Assembly: GCA_038025085.1 (NCBI GenBank)
Contig: CM076148.1
Coordinates: 1,986,501 to 2,050,500, forward strand
DNA: 64,000 nt
Reading direction: 5' to 3'
From: Tetragonia tetragonoides
Lineage: Eukaryota; Streptophyta; Magnoliopsida; Caryophyllales; Aizoaceae
Shown: one piece after another, positions 26,502 to 39,990 of the stretch
Numbering within the stretch: position 1 is the stretch's first letter
Layout of the letters: each line of letters begins with the position of its first letter
Notes under the pieces: generated by a model
What the model was told of the DNA's origin: nothing
The model's database searches: none
What the model saw: the letters and a program-made list of their open reading frames with translations, nothing else
Program-made: the position numbers and the translations under genes

Positions 26502-28096
26502 GAAGCAGGCAATTGGTCTAGTGGGTATGGTTAATTTTGGTGCACAAGTTCACAAAATTGGAATTTGGGATTTTGGGTTTGAAAAGTTGGTAGTAAATTT
26601 TGCAACAATGTGCAATAAAACTGGTGAAGTATTTGATGTTTACGTGTTCATGTTAAGTCGGCTCACCATAATTTGAAAAGGTTGGTATGTGCAATGCATG
26701 TTTGCATAGCATCCGTTCAGCCAGATCTAAGACCACGTTTCAATATGCATTTCGTCCTTCTTTCATGTTTTTGGCATGTATGAGTCATTTGTTTGTATGT
26801 GTGTGATTTTTTTTGGGTTGCTTTAGGTATATCCAAATCGGAGAAATATTAGTTTACCCACCGAATGATGTGTGCATTAGTAGATGGTTAGGAAGTTAAT
26901 GATTGCTTTAACTAACTAAGTTGCCTCTAAATCAGTGGATTGGTGAAAAGAATGAGTGGGCAATTGACCATAGGTTTACACAACCATACTAGATTAGTAT
27001 ATTACGTGCTTGCATTGTGCTAATAAGAAAAAAAAACAGATCAACCCTAGATTTACAATCTTTAAAACACGACTTGCTAGACTATAAGTGGTGTAATGAA
27101 CGAAGTATATGCAAATAGGGGAATGTTACACATACACAAGGTGTATCATACATACTTGTAATTGTGTCTATCTGTCTTCCGTCCTTTTTCAAAAAGTCCA
27201 AACCTCTAGCAAGGTACACGTATCTATCATCCTCAAATTAGGGTCCTACAAGATTTTGTTGGTTGAGATCGCCTAATATAATGCATGTATATATCTACCT
27301 TAATATCTGCAGTTTTTTTTCCTTGATGAATTTGTCTACTTGCCTCTATCTATCGTAATGCTCTAGGCACTTGCAATCAAAATGCAAATATTTCAAAGCT
27401 AGCTTGGTTCAGACTAATTTTAGTTTTTCATCCACCTTCTTAAATCTTCTCTTTGATGATGTTGATTATGTTGTACTCTTAGAGTCTTATTTACCCTACC
27501 CTATGTTTTACCTTCATTCTTATTCTATGGTCCTGCACCATATATAGTCCATAAGGCCAACTATTTGTGCACTTGTTGTGCCTCGACCAAAAAAGGACAA
27601 AATATTGCTCTACTGATTTGCAAAGCCATGCCAAAATCTTGCTGTCGAGAGATATATAGGGAGAAAGCTAATAATATTAGTTGTCATTTCCAATATGTTG
27701 CACAAGGATACATTTTGAATGTGATGGGTGCACATCTCCTAGAATGATTGATTATATTTAATTTTATTTCTCCGATCGAAATCAAATCAAAAGGACATTG
27801 AATTAGTGTATTTAACCAACATTTAACAATTATAGGCAATGAATTTGAGGTGAATATTGCAAGCTATGAATCCCTTCCTATAAACGGTATAGAATGTAAG
27901 CTTGACTCAAGAAAAACGTTGTATTATACTCTTCTAATATATCTCAAATTGCCGAAAAGTTGAGACTCTCAACCCCTCCTCCAAGTTTAATCAAGTATTG
28001 GTTGCTATCACGCTGAATTGATTGGATTTCAATTATAAGGCTCATAATTTCCAAGAATTGCCAATATTAATCGATTAAGAGTGATGTGATTATATT
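26502..28096. other. Intergenic DNA
   Basis: No gene supported. A diverged piece resembling the 3.5-kb MITE (CCTACAAGATTTTGTTGGTT, GAGATCGCCTAATAT) is seen at 27246-27285. Confidence 0.4.
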
Positions 28097-28111
28097 GTGT
28101 CCTTGGAGTTT

Positions 28112-28132
28112 TTTTTTTTTTTTTTGATAGGA
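28112..28132 (-). mobile_element. Extremely truncated retroposon, poly-T with TSD
   Basis: A poly-T run plus GATAGGA, flanked by a perfect 15-base direct repeat GTGTCCTTGGAGTTT (28097-28111, 28133-28147). This reads as a retroposed tail with almost no body, inserted on the minus strand. Confidence 0.6.
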
Positions 28133-28147
28133 GTGTCCTTGGAGTTT

Positions 28148-29595
28148 AGAGCATCATTAGTCCGCAAGTACAGGGGATTCTAAGCTGGTACAACAAGTAG
28201 GAGAATGGACGGTCAACAAGTAGTTGCCATATGAGTTTGGGCCCCACAGTATGTGAAATAACGGTCCAAAATTTAGTCTCAAGTTTCTTGTGGTGGAGAG
28301 CAATAATTCAAAATAATACTACTCGTTGATATTATAAGGCTGCTGTTGAAGTGTGTGCCCTTGAGTTTTGGGGACCCCTGCAAAGATATTTGGTGGAAAA
28401 CGACCTCTTGTATTAGTGGTTGCCTTGTGGGAGTGTACAGGGATTTGTATAGACATGAACAATAATGGGGTTATGGGTTACCAACATTATTCATGTCAAA
28501 TCAATTTCAAGGGTAAAATGAAAACAACTTTTCTGTGATTGTGAGACTGATCTATTCTTACGGAGGTAAGGTTGCGTACAATCCCTTTCTTTTACATTGT
28601 CTCGTTGGAAGCAATGGGGTAATGTTGATGAAATCAGTTTCAACTTCGAAGTGGTCATCTAAAGGGGGGCAACCTTCGGTTATTCAGCCTGTCAACATCG
28701 CCAAGCTGGTCTGCAATGGTGAAAAGAGCGGTCCAAAATTAGTCTGCTGTTTTCCTGTGGCCATGCATTTCATGGTAAAGAGACATGGACGCAAATTTGT
28801 TATCTAGCTTGGGTGTTTGTAACTCATGGACGGTTGTTGTTGTTGGCACGTGAAATTTAACAGACATACATGCAAAAGGGGAAAATCTATGAATTTTTAA
28901 AATCTACTTTAAATCTGCAACATGAAAATTTGTTCAAGGTAAATTACATACATAGATCTTACTACAAGTAAATCCGTTTTTCTCATTTGGGACCAAAAGA
29001 AAAAAGCAACTGTATAAGTTGTTGGAGATGCCGAAAACCTCCCTGTGCATTCCTTATCTGAACCTTTTCCGTTGTAGCTTTGCATGCGTGAATGTGTTCC
29101 AAATGCCATTTCTACATCCCAGGAGTAACAGGCACTTCATTTCCGCAAGAAATTTAAGTGCTACCAAAAGGAAAGTTACATATTCCGTGTCAACAATCAA
29201 AAGGAACAACAGACTTCTAGGACGAACACTCGATTATACAAGCACGGATGGATTCAGAGTTCGGATAGGTCGGAGTGTGTCTGCTTGATTTGTCTACCTA
29301 TGAACATCAGCAAGGCAGAACTTCCGGCAACTCTCCATTTTGTATATACTCACTCTCAAAATAAACACAAAAGGCAGGCAAATTCCTGAGATGTTTCAGT
29401 GAATATGCCTTAAATGAAGCAACCTTGGTCCTTGCCTTCACACCATCTCCTTTCTCACAGATACATCAGTTGCCTCTTTTGATCGCGGAGAATTGCACTA
29501 AATCTGTAGTACTTAAAATTCTTCTTTACCCTCCAAACAACTTGCAGAAAGGCTGCTAAAAACCTTCTCTCAATAGCTATGTGAACCTAGCAAAA
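28148..29595. other. Intergenic DNA downstream of the p34-like gene
   Basis: The frame at 28535-28807 has no recognisable family and uses a weak start, so I do not call it a gene. GGTAAGGTTGCGTACAATCCC near 28564 resembles text common in plant dispersed repeats. 29300-29595 probably holds the 3' UTR of the p34-like gene. Confidence 0.4.
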
Positions 29596-32500
29596 TTATT
29601 CCAATCCTTCATCACCACTGCTGTCCCCAAACATCGCGGCCATTCTCATCGCCAGCTTACCAGCCATCTCTCTCCTTTGAAAGTCGGGCACCAGCCTTGA
29701 ACCGTTGCGCATGTTCGCGATTTCAAACATTAACTGTTCCATATCCTCAAGCTCCAGAGGAGCACCTTTCTCTGGCTCAGCATCATGGTAAGCTTCACTA
29801 TCTTCAGAAACCCCTTCCCGGCCATTCTCTCTAATTATAGATGTTGAAGTTAATGGATCTTCAATTTTAACTTTAGAATGTTGTTCAGCAGCTTGAGAAG
29901 AAGATGCATTAGGATCGATGGCAGTAACAGGACCTTGTGCAGATACCCAACCTTCCTCTGTCTCGTCCCAATGCTCGGCTGAACCCCCAGAGAGGATTTC
30001 ATACTCGCCTTCATAATCAGAATCTTCTTCAGATGATTCTGAAGGAGAAAATAGTAAGCACCATTAAAACCCTGATTATAGAAGCAAAGCTGAAACAAAA
30101 ATGCAGGAAGATATTAGAACCTTGTCTTTCAGGTAAAATTGGTGCAAGAATTGTGTTTCCAGACTTCAAAACCATTCCCGGCCACATGTGTGCAGAAAGA
30201 GCACCGAGGAGCCGTTCAACTCCTTGTGAATCACCATCAACTGATAGACCTGCCAATGACAAACAGTTTCCAACTTTATGTAACCGCAAAAAGCAGGGGA
30301 AAAGCAAAAGCACTGCCATGTCTACTCGATGACCACCGCCAATCTTTCTAACATTATTAAAGAAGAATATTATACATCCACATGTCTTGTTGTATGAAGA
30401 AAATATTCTTTTTCTATACAAAATCTAACATTTGCATAGATGCAATTTTTCTAGTTTCAGCTGACCCCTCCCCCCCCCCCCAATTTTTCAGCCTGGCCCT
30501 GATAAGAAGCTTAGAAAAAATCTCGAAATGACATGCATGAAGATTCTGTTAGAAATTCATTTTTGCATCTGACCCCTATCCCTTTGTCCCTTTCTTCTCC
30601 TAGTATTGGCCCTCTTGTCTCGGGACCCTTCTCTTGCTCATTTTCCCCATAATCCTTCAAGAACATTGCAACTACCAACTAGTTGCTACGCATTTAATAT
30701 TCCGTAACCATGCCACAGCACCATAAAGACTGCAGTGCTCCACTGATGCGTCTCACGACCATAAACTTTCTCGATAGTGATGGATAGTCTCACGACCATC
30801 TTTAGGAACCCACTCAGCAACAAAATTGCCCACCGTCACTATCCTGAACTTCCTCTACCACATCTCCATCAGCAACCATTGTAAAGCTTTTAGAGTGCCT
30901 TGACCATCTGGAGTGTGGGGTGACAATGTGCCTTAATATGTATACCACCAGGGCATCCTGACGCTATAAACTAGAGTTTGACAAGTAGCCCACAGCCCCA
31001 TACTCCCATAGTGGTAAGTAGTGACAGACATGCCTTGTTAACTAACTGTGTCCTGATGCCCCAGCACAACCATAATGTCATGGGCAGTCCCAGGCCTGAG
31101 CTAGGAACTTGGACAGAACACTCTAAGGCCTGAGCTATATAGCCTTCGAAGTTTGAACCAGGAAGTCCTAGTCCAAACCCCCTAAAAATGTTGTCACTCA
31201 TCTCATCACTGAAATTTCCTTAGCCTATATCACTTCCTCATAAGCCAGGGAAAGAACTGACAGGATGGGGGGAAGGATAGATGAAGAGCCAGACAACTTA
31301 AACAATTGAAAGGCCAAAGAGTATTATTCCTCATAAGCCAATAGCTAAGCTGAGTTTAGCATACATATACCCGACATTCCTTAGTCTTGCAGTCAACCCC
31401 TCACTCAATACAGATGTTTTTACATCTTCTGCAAGGTGTCCAAATACTAACAAAATCATTCCAATCTGTTAAAGTCTGCTCCCTTTTGTGTAGAAGCCAA
31501 CTCCCCTAAGCTTAAACACCTCTGTCCCCTTATTTTCTTTATTGCCAAATGCCAGCATCTCAATTCATTATAGCAACAAGCTCACAAAGTCACAACCTTC
31601 ACCTAGTTAAACAAGCACCAAATAATTTAAAAGAAAAACCTAAGTAATCGTATAGCCCTGCCAGATCAAGAGCACATGGATTTTTCCCAATCTACAATTA
31701 ACAATTTAACACTGTTCCTCTAACCAAATTCAATTTGTCCTAAGAGAACGAAAATAGGGCAGAGCTTGGGACCATGTAAAACCAGAAACTGTCACTTGAC
31801 CCACTGAACCAGTGACTATTTATCAATGACGGCATCCTGATTGACCCACCAAGTTGAGGGTTACCAATTGTCCAAATAAAACAGAGCACCAAAGGCATGA
31901 CTTACAAAACCAGAGGGTCAATTAGGATTGCGAAGAAAGTGGTAGTGAAACTTCAGATAATTATGTCCCATTATCATCCAGTAGCTCCACCATTGAGTTC
32001 ATCAAAAGAGCCAGAGGTTGGACGTGTTCCCATAAGAATTTTTCATGTTGAAGGAATCAGAAGGCCAGGCAAGTAATGGCTGTTTGGGTACAAATGCCGC
32101 CCTTTTCCAAGGAATGTGGGCCTCTTACTTTTGCGATTACTCAACTTCTGCAAATCAAGGAAACTTTATGGTTTAGAAAATCACATTACAGATGTTAACC
32201 ATGTCCCAAAGACTCCCGTGAAGATTACAAATAGTTGTTGGATCAAATGCTTCACACATAGATTAAAAATATTGGGGACAGGATGAATTAATATATAATG
32301 CTGACCCCTTTTCACTAGGAGGTGATGGAGACGACCAACTAGCCCAGGCACGACTTGAGATAATGGGTTTGAAGGTTGTGATACAACCACAAAAGAACTT
32401 CTAGCTCTTGGCCTCTAGATTTCTAAGAGGAAGAACAGGTATAGCGAAATTGGAGATCAGAATTCAGAGGTCAGCTATATGACAGCCCTTTGGCTTCAAA

Positions 32501-35500
32501 ATAAGCTTCCTTAGATAGATTACTCTAGGACGTATGAACAGATATAGGAAAGTTGAAGATCTGAATTCAGAGGTCAATTATACGACCGCCCTTTGGCTTA
32601 AAACTAGGCTTCCTTGGATAGGGTCATTTCTGCTGCGGTATTTTTGAGTTTTATAGAGTACTTCTTGTCTCCCAGTGTCATGAACAGATATAGGAAAGTT
32701 GAAGATCTGAATTCAGAGCATGCATTAGTGGAATTTTAGCAAACTTTATCACCACCAGTCTCAGATCTGACTGCCTCAGGATTTAGGTGCACCAAAAAGT
32801 TAGTACCGTAACAGTGCAGCATTTCACAGTAGCAACAATGTCTCAAACTAAACACGTAAAGTATCCACTTGTACACTAACTTTGTTGTAGGTCACAAATA
32901 CACATACTCGCCTGTTTCAAAAAAAAAGGTGCAAAACTCACAAATCATCATCCTACAGTATTAACCTAGTATCGGCTTGGGCACCAAAATTTATTTATAT
33001 GTGATTATCAGTTTGAAATCTAGATACCACACATATACTGAGAGTTCTATTGCATGAGATGCTCAGATGCTGAAGGTTGACTAAACTGAGGGTCATTTAA
33101 CAATGTTAGCTACGTTATGCAATGCTCATAAGAAAACAGAAAGTGGACGCTACGAATTTTACATACTGTCAAATAAGGTTTGTTCTAAACTCCCACAGCA
33201 TAAGTTCATGATCTACTTGCAAAAAGATTACAGAAGAGATGACAGATAGGCAGTCAAACTCCAGTTATTATACCACTTTATTGAAAAATAAGAGTTAAGA
33301 AGTATGCATTATTGCTGGAAGTGATGAGCCCTTATCATATGCTGAGCAAACTGTACTCCCTGGCAAGGAGAAAGGGAGGGAGCAAGGTATTCCAGAAATT
33401 GATTGTCATTACACAATAATGAAATTTGCATCAGGAAGCAGATTCTTCTAGCATGAATGAAGAACAGGGTTTGCTATATTAATACAGAAAGCTGTGAAGC
33501 AAATGGTCTCATCTATGTCATCAAACAAGTTAGGCGTAAATCGTGATTGATATCTACCCAGATCCAAAGACTCTTGGAAAGAAAGATATTGGGTGATTTG
33601 GCAAGTTAGATGTTTCCATTTAGTTCAAGAGGGGCTGATTCATAACACATGATAACCCAATAATCCTTGCAAGCAATCCATATTCTGCTTTCGTTGCCCT
33701 TGTCCTGAAAAATTAATCTAGGGTAACAATATACATCAATTGCGAATTTTTTCTCAATAAATTAACCTTATTAGTTAGGCAAATATCGCTGAAATGACAA
33801 TTTAAGATTTTTAAACATACAAATTATATAGCCAATGCAATTCTATTCCAAAACCAGCTCAAGCATACTATCCTCAATCAAACAAAAAAGTTTTCCCGTC
33901 ATCTATCATAAGCAGTAGGCCATTAGCAACTACATAATTGACAATTCAAGCCAATACTTACATTTGTCAAAATCTGCATTGGAAGCACAAGCTTCTACGT
34001 ATTCGATGTTACGCTCCATGCACCATTCCAAGCTCGACCTACTAATATCACATGAAGGCTCATCATTCCCCAATAGACTACTTCCCTCAGTTTCCGAAAT
34101 TCCATAGTCAGAGAAATTAACATCTAGACTAGCAAAGGAATTCTCAACCCGCTGCAAACGCCTTCGATATTCATCATGTGCTGGGTGCCCCGGAACAAGG
34201 TCCACTTTGTTCCCAACACACAGTAGAATATCAAATTTCCGAATATCTGTATGAGAGACCCACTTTTTAAGTGCAGCCAGAGAAGATAGCTGTATATTGC
34301 ATTGGAAGGAGAAATGAATAAGTAAACATGTCCAGTATCATCATACAAATAAATTTACAGAAAGACTCAGTTACTCACCCAGAAAGGGACTCATGAAAGA
34401 AACAAGGGAAATTAGACATACCTCACTCATATCATAAACCATCAGTAAGGCAGCAAACTGATTAAAATTTGGCAAGGAACCAGTTGAAAAACCATCATGT
34501 AGATGAGCCATCCATACAGCGACATCAGCTGTGTAATACTTGGTATCAATTGTCCACCTATTGACATGAACAATAATGTTACATTATATGTTTCACAAAT
34601 GGTAAATCTTTTATGAAAATGCATATATACTAGAAGCAGAAAAAAACAGCATACCCTTTTACAAGTACTTCAGATGATGAATTGGAATCATCTTCTAAAT
34701 CTAAAGAAAGCAATCCTGAAATGAACAAGGAGGAAGTCATCAAAAAAACAGATGAGATGTCAACTCTATAATGCACAACGTTTGCCAACCAATATAGGTG
34801 ATCCATTTCATATCAACAGAAAGACACAACATTCCAATTCATCATCTGAGATTGTCCAACAGAAGAACAGGAGTTTAAATTTGCAAATTAAGGTCGATAT
34901 AGAAGTAATAGAACGATGTACAGGAGAACCATATCTCATGACTATTACAGGAGCTATAGCTTGACAAACAGGAATATATACGCCATGTAACCAGAGAATT
35001 CAGCCCCAAAGGACAGTTCTTGTAACTCATTAAAGTTTCTCCTTACAAACCAAAGTATCAACCAAACCATGTACCATTTGAGTGGGGTGGACTAGATCGA
35101 TTCGTAACTAACAAACAGTGTCACGATCAGAAAAGGCTCTACCTAAGTTCTACACTGGTTGTGCTCTCCCTTGAGGAATGGGAAATGAACCCACCCAAAC
35201 ATATACCGGACACGGAATACGAGTTGCACAGTAAACACAATACTGGAGTATTTTGACAATGAAGCTCCTATTGCTCACACTAGATATCCTGTCATGTAAG
35301 TACAGAGACTTGAAATGTGAGAATAATTGTCACGTATTATACATGGATTTATCATGATCAGAACACAGAAACTCATAAAATTTTCAACAAGAAAAATCAT
35401 GGGTCTCCAACTTCTGACATATCTCATCAACATCCTGATGAATACCCTCGTTCAAAACCCCAAGATTTGGGGGATTTGATAAGCCACACAACCGCTCTTA

Positions 35501-35892
35501 TAAGTTCCCATGATTCAGAATCAACAATCTCACTTTCATCAAATTATAAATAAATCAACAATTTCACAAAAAAGACACAACTCATTCGCTACCCACATCC
35601 TAATTTAGTCCTAAAATAATACTCCAACCTAAAAACTGCCCACCAAAGAATCGATACCCCTTCAATCAATTGATCGATCCAATAGGTAACAGCTGAAAAT
35701 TAAGCTGAATGACACTAATAACACATATGAATTGATAGAAGAAACGCAATCACATATGTGCATCGATATATTTCCAGAGAGAGAAAGAGAGAGAGTACTG
35801 GAGAGAAGGGTGCGTTTGCCAACGTTGGGAGATCCAATGATGAAAACACCAGGCCTCTTCTCAAGAGCTTCCCTTTCAATTTGCTCACTCAT
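29596..35892 (-). CDS. P-loop protein similar to alpha/gamma-adaptin-binding protein p34 (AAGAB-like)
   Basis: Six exons: 35892-35799, 34715-34655, 34557-34422, 34289-33962, 30249-30121 and 30038-29596, 396 aa with consistent phases. The N-terminus carries a Ras-like P-loop variant, GSPNVGKRTLL. Exon 3 gives WTIDTKYYTADVAVW and exon 4 gives VGNKVDLVPGHPAHDEY, an NKxD-type guanine-binding motif. Exon 6 is an acidic tail (SSEEDSEYE type) ending in the conserved helix LEDMEQLMFEIANMR and VPDFQRREMAGKLAMRMAAM. In animals, p34/AAGAB is a chaperone for AP-1 and AP-2 adaptor assembly. The plant homologue is little studied, so the role in vesicle coat assembly is by analogy. A 3.7-kb fourth intron holds small duplications. 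The promoter side carries a fold-back transposon 395 bp upstream of the ATG. Confidence 0.88.
32437..32720. repeat. Triplicated segment in the p34-like intron 4
   Basis: Three direct copies of text containing GAAAGTTGAAGATCTGAATT and CAGAG (near 32447, 32551 and 32695). The first two extend about 80 bases through CGACCGCCCTTTGGCTT and AGGCTTCCTTGGATAG. Confidence 0.65.
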
Positions 35893-36286
35893 TTTGTATG
35901 CACAAGATATGTCTTCAAGACCAGTGAATGAATGCTAACCTGTTTGTTCCAAACTGTGGCGTTAATGGTGAAGGAGGAAGATGGTGTAGGCCTGTAGGGG
36001 TTGGTTGGTGCGAGAAGAGCAGAAATGGAGGTCACTGGTGAGAGATTAAAATTGGGGGGCTTCACAAAGAATTAACAAAAAAGAGAGAAGAGGAACATTT
36101 GCGGAAATACTTGATAAATTTAATATTTTGCGAAAAAAAACACCTATTAATATTATAATCATTTTTTTTTTGTCACAAAACACCTAAAAACAATGAATTA
36201 TGACAAAACAGCTAAAGTGTTATAATCTTTTATTCGCGTTTTACACTAGTTTTCAGCAAATCGAGTTACAATAGTAAATTTATCTA

Positions 36287-37018
36287 GGGCAAATTGGTGA
36301 AAACCCTCAAGAAGTTTACACATTTTGATAAGAACACCCAGAAAATATGAAGTTTGTCAAGAACCCCCAAATTAAATTAGAAAGCCGTGGTTTTCCCCCC
36401 AACCTTTACTTTCCGGGCACTTGAAAAATTTTTAGGACAATTTTACCCTCATGTGCAGAGCACGTGTGACTCTGGGCAAATTGGTGAAAACCCCCAAGAA
36501 GTTTGGAGTTTTTGGTTAGAACACCCAAACATTTTCAACTTTGGCAAGTACCCCCAAACAAAATGGAAAAGCTAAGTTTCGGCCACTTTAAAAAAAAATT
36601 GCCCCATTTTGCCCTCACGTGCTTTGCACGTGATCATTAATTGGAGTCAGCAATTAATGATCACGTGCAAAGCACGTGAGGGCAAAATGGGGCATTTTTT
36701 TTTTGAAATGGCTGGTTGGGGGGACTTACAAGGCTTTTTCATTTTGTTCGAGGGTACTTGCCAAAGTTGAAAATGTTTGGGTGTTCTAACCAAAAACTCC
36801 AAACTTCTTGGGGGTTTTCACCAATTTGCCCAGAGTCACACGTGCTCTGCACATGAGGGTAAAATTGTCCTAAAAATTTTTCAAGTGCCCGGAAAGTAAA
36901 GGTTGGGGGGAAAACCACGGCTTTCTAATTTAATTTGGGGGTTCTTGACAAACTTCATGTTTTCTGGGTGTTCTTATCAAAATGTGTAAACTTCTTGGGG
37001 GTTTTGACCAAATTGTCC
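36287..37018. mobile_element. Fold-back MULE-like element 1 (long palindrome)
   Basis: Two near-perfect inverted arms, 36287-36643 and 36651-37018, separated by 7 bases. Ends are GGGCAAATTGGTGAAAACC (left) and GGACAATTTGGTCAAAACC (right, read inward). A perfect 9-bp TSD, ATTTATCTA, lies at 36278-36286 and 37019-37027. The long arms and 9-bp TSD fit Mutator-like (MULE) non-autonomous elements. No coding frame. Transcription across it would give a hairpin RNA of about 350 bp. Confidence 0.88.
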
Positions 37019-37027
37019 ATTTATCTA

Positions 37028-38669
37028 TTCCAAAATTCAATTTTTAGCAATATCAATCTGAGTTAAAGATAAAATATGAACAAAAGAATTACGAAAATTC
37101 TACACCCTTAAGTTAATTATTTCACTCTTATATACAAGTACATTTGTATTGATGTTATCTTTCCTATAGTTTAAGACCCAACAACATCTGGCGGCTCCTC
37201 AACAAAGGGAATTGAAGTTGTATCTCTTACATTTAAAGGCAGAAATCTCGGTACGAGTGTGTCCTTACTTGGAGGTTGTCCTTCGAAAATGGTGTTGCAA
37301 ATTGGTCTTCCGCATGACATAACTGATAAAGAAAAGACACACATAGGTCTGCTATTGAGACGCTTCGCATACTTTGTGATTAATTTTATCAAAATCAATT
37401 TTGTCAAATAACTCCTCATCCAAAACTTTATCACGAGTGCGAACTCAAACATATTTGTGCGACTCATCGTGTTAACATATGACACATGTCACTCAATTTG
37501 AACGTGACACTCAATAGCAAGTGAAAATTTCTTAATCTCCACGAGTACACCCTCTACATCAAGTATTTCAAATTTGGGAAAGCACATAAGCATCCACATA
37601 TTTCAAATAAGTTGTCACAATCCCAAATTATCTTGATTGATTTTGATTGTTTTCAAACACAACTTAAAGTGTATTATCCAATACGTCGACTTCAGAATGA
37701 AAAATCGGCATTTATATTAGAACATGGAATCACTAAGCATTCGGATACCAAGGAATGCTAAGCACCAAGGAAGCCTCCACCTTGCCATATAGAGTACTTA
37801 TATGTGCACCGTTACCACTCTCCATTCACACCTTCTAGAAAAAATAGTTTAACAACACAAATATTGCTACATAAAAACCTTGAATCTCGATGTGTAAGAA
37901 TATAGATGCCTCTCCAATTCTCTTCGCGATATCAACCTTTGTAATCATTTTTGCAATAGTTTTTTGTTTAACAATCAGTTTGGATTTTTTTTTAAAGAGA
38001 TAGTTTAGGAGGATTGAGAGAGAATATGTAGGAAAATTAATAGTTTTTATTAATTGAAAAACGAAGCTAATTTTATTAATTCATGAAGGAATAACATGCT
38101 CAAACACAACATAATCCAACCACTTCAATGACCCTCCTCCAACCCATACACAAGCTGAAGTTTAAAGGGTCGTACTTGAGCCATAAGTATGCCTCTCCAT
38201 TATCCTTACACTTCACATAACCCTATTCAAAGTGAGTCCAACAATTTTAGTTGATACTTCTGAATTGTGAGAGACCGTAATATCTAAAAAAAAAAGGCTA
38301 AACATCTGACCCACAACTTATAAATTATAAATTATTTCACATATTTCATAATACGCACATAACAAAATAATGTGACAAATTAAATTATTGCTTCTAATAA
38401 TCATTTTTTCCTACATATTTGGGGGAAGGGCATTTGCTACTAGTGTGGCAACAAATCATTGCTTTTAGTAGCAAATCCCCATTTAATAACCGACTTTATT
38501 GTACTATAATTTTATTTTATTTTATTTTGTTGCTAATCCTTCAATAACCAACTTGGCACTTTGCTCTAATTAACCTTCCACAAAAATAGTCACAACTTTT
38601 CAAAAAAAAAATAAAAATAAAATAGTCACAACTTTCCTAAAAACCAAAAGAGTGTTTTATTTTTATTTT
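37028..38669. other. Intergenic DNA between the two fold-back elements
   Basis: AT-rich, no gene supported. The frame at 37171-37485 shows no recognisable domain. Confidence 0.5.
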
Positions 38670-39846
38670 GCGCAATTTGGTTAAAACCACCTAAAATGTT
38701 TCAAAATTTGTCCAGTACCCCCTGAATCGTTACTATTTGGTGAGTACCACCTTAAATGTTTATTCCGCCGTACAAGTCACACCTTAATTGATTTTCCGGG
38801 CAAATCGTTAACTTTATTGACCGTTATACCCTCACGTGTGCCTCACATGACAACTTAAATGAACAATTTTTTTTTTTTTTTTTTTTTAATTTTACTATCC
38901 TATTTGTTTTCTTCTTCTCCCTCTCTCTCTCATCTACCCTTCTCATCTTCTCTTTAGATCTGGAAAAAACATGAACACCTATTTCCACCCAAAACACGAA
39001 GAACATCAAACTGGTAATTCAAGGGATTCACAATAGGAAGCTATGATGTTGCGGATTTTGCTTCAACCCACTAAAACTCAGATCCCTTTTTGCTTCAACC
39101 CACTAAAACCCAAATTCCTTTCGATTCATGCGAGATAAAGCACAAAAGTGTGTGGGTTTTCGTTCGTTTTGTGGGATCTCGTTAATAGACGTCAATGAAG
39201 AAGCTTATCCATGGAGAAAATGAAGAACACGAGTGGCAAGATCTTAGTTGTTTAAACGTTATTCTCATCTTTTTGTAATTTCTAGATCTGTTTTGTTTTG
39301 TTTCTTTTTTGTTTTTTATGTTAATTTATTAGAGATTGTGACTATAGAGTTATAGGTTGATTTTTATGGTCTTTTGTAATTTTATACTTGTTAGGTTTCT
39401 TCTCCTTCAATTTCCAGATCTACCTTGTGTAGTGTTTAATCCTCTTTGTGTTGGTAAATATGAACAGAAACAATTCGTGAGTTTCTTTGCAGCAAATGTG
39501 TGGAAAACTTTAATTTTGGTTGTTGTTAATTTGTATTTCCAGATTAGTAGCCAATTAATTTTGTATATAGCTGAGAGAGTGAGAGGCCACATTGAGAGGA
39601 GAAGAAGAAAACAAATAGGATAGTAAAATTAAAAAAAAAAAAAAAAATTGTTCATTTAAGTTGTCATGTGAGGCACACGTGAGGGTATAACGGTCAATAA
39701 AAGTTAACGATTTGCCCGAAAAATCAATTAATGTGTGACTTGTACGGCGGAATAAACATTTAAGGTGGTACTCACCAAATAGTAACGATTCAGGGGGTAA
39801 TGGACAAATTTTGAAATATTTTAGGTGGTTGTAACCAAATTGATTT
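38670..39846. mobile_element. Fold-back MULE-like element 2 with unique interior
   Basis: Arms of about 255 bp (38670-38922 and 39592-39846). Ends read GCGCAATTTGGTTAAAACC and AATCAATTTGGTTACAACC, the same pattern as element 1. Flanks TTTTATTTT (38661-38669) and TTTCATTTT (39847-39855) give a 9-bp TSD with one mismatch. The unpaired interior of about 670 bp holds two tandem copies of TTGCTTCAACCCACTAAAAC (39059-39124) and T-rich text like a plant 5' UTR or intron. It may be captured host DNA. It ends about 230 bases before the PCF11-like ATG. Confidence 0.82.
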
Positions 39847-39990
39847 TTTCATTTTTAACGAAAGAAAAACTCCGATATATCTCCATCGCTCCTGTCTTCC
39901 CCCTTCCATATTCTCTCTCTTTCTCTCACCAATGGTCGTCCGATGGCGGGCAAACAAATAGCTCAACTATGAACCATGGCAAATTCCCCC

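Noticed and set aside
28535..28807. A 90-aa hypothetical protein
   Set aside because: Weak start, no recognisable motif, repeat-like text inside, and no promoter support.
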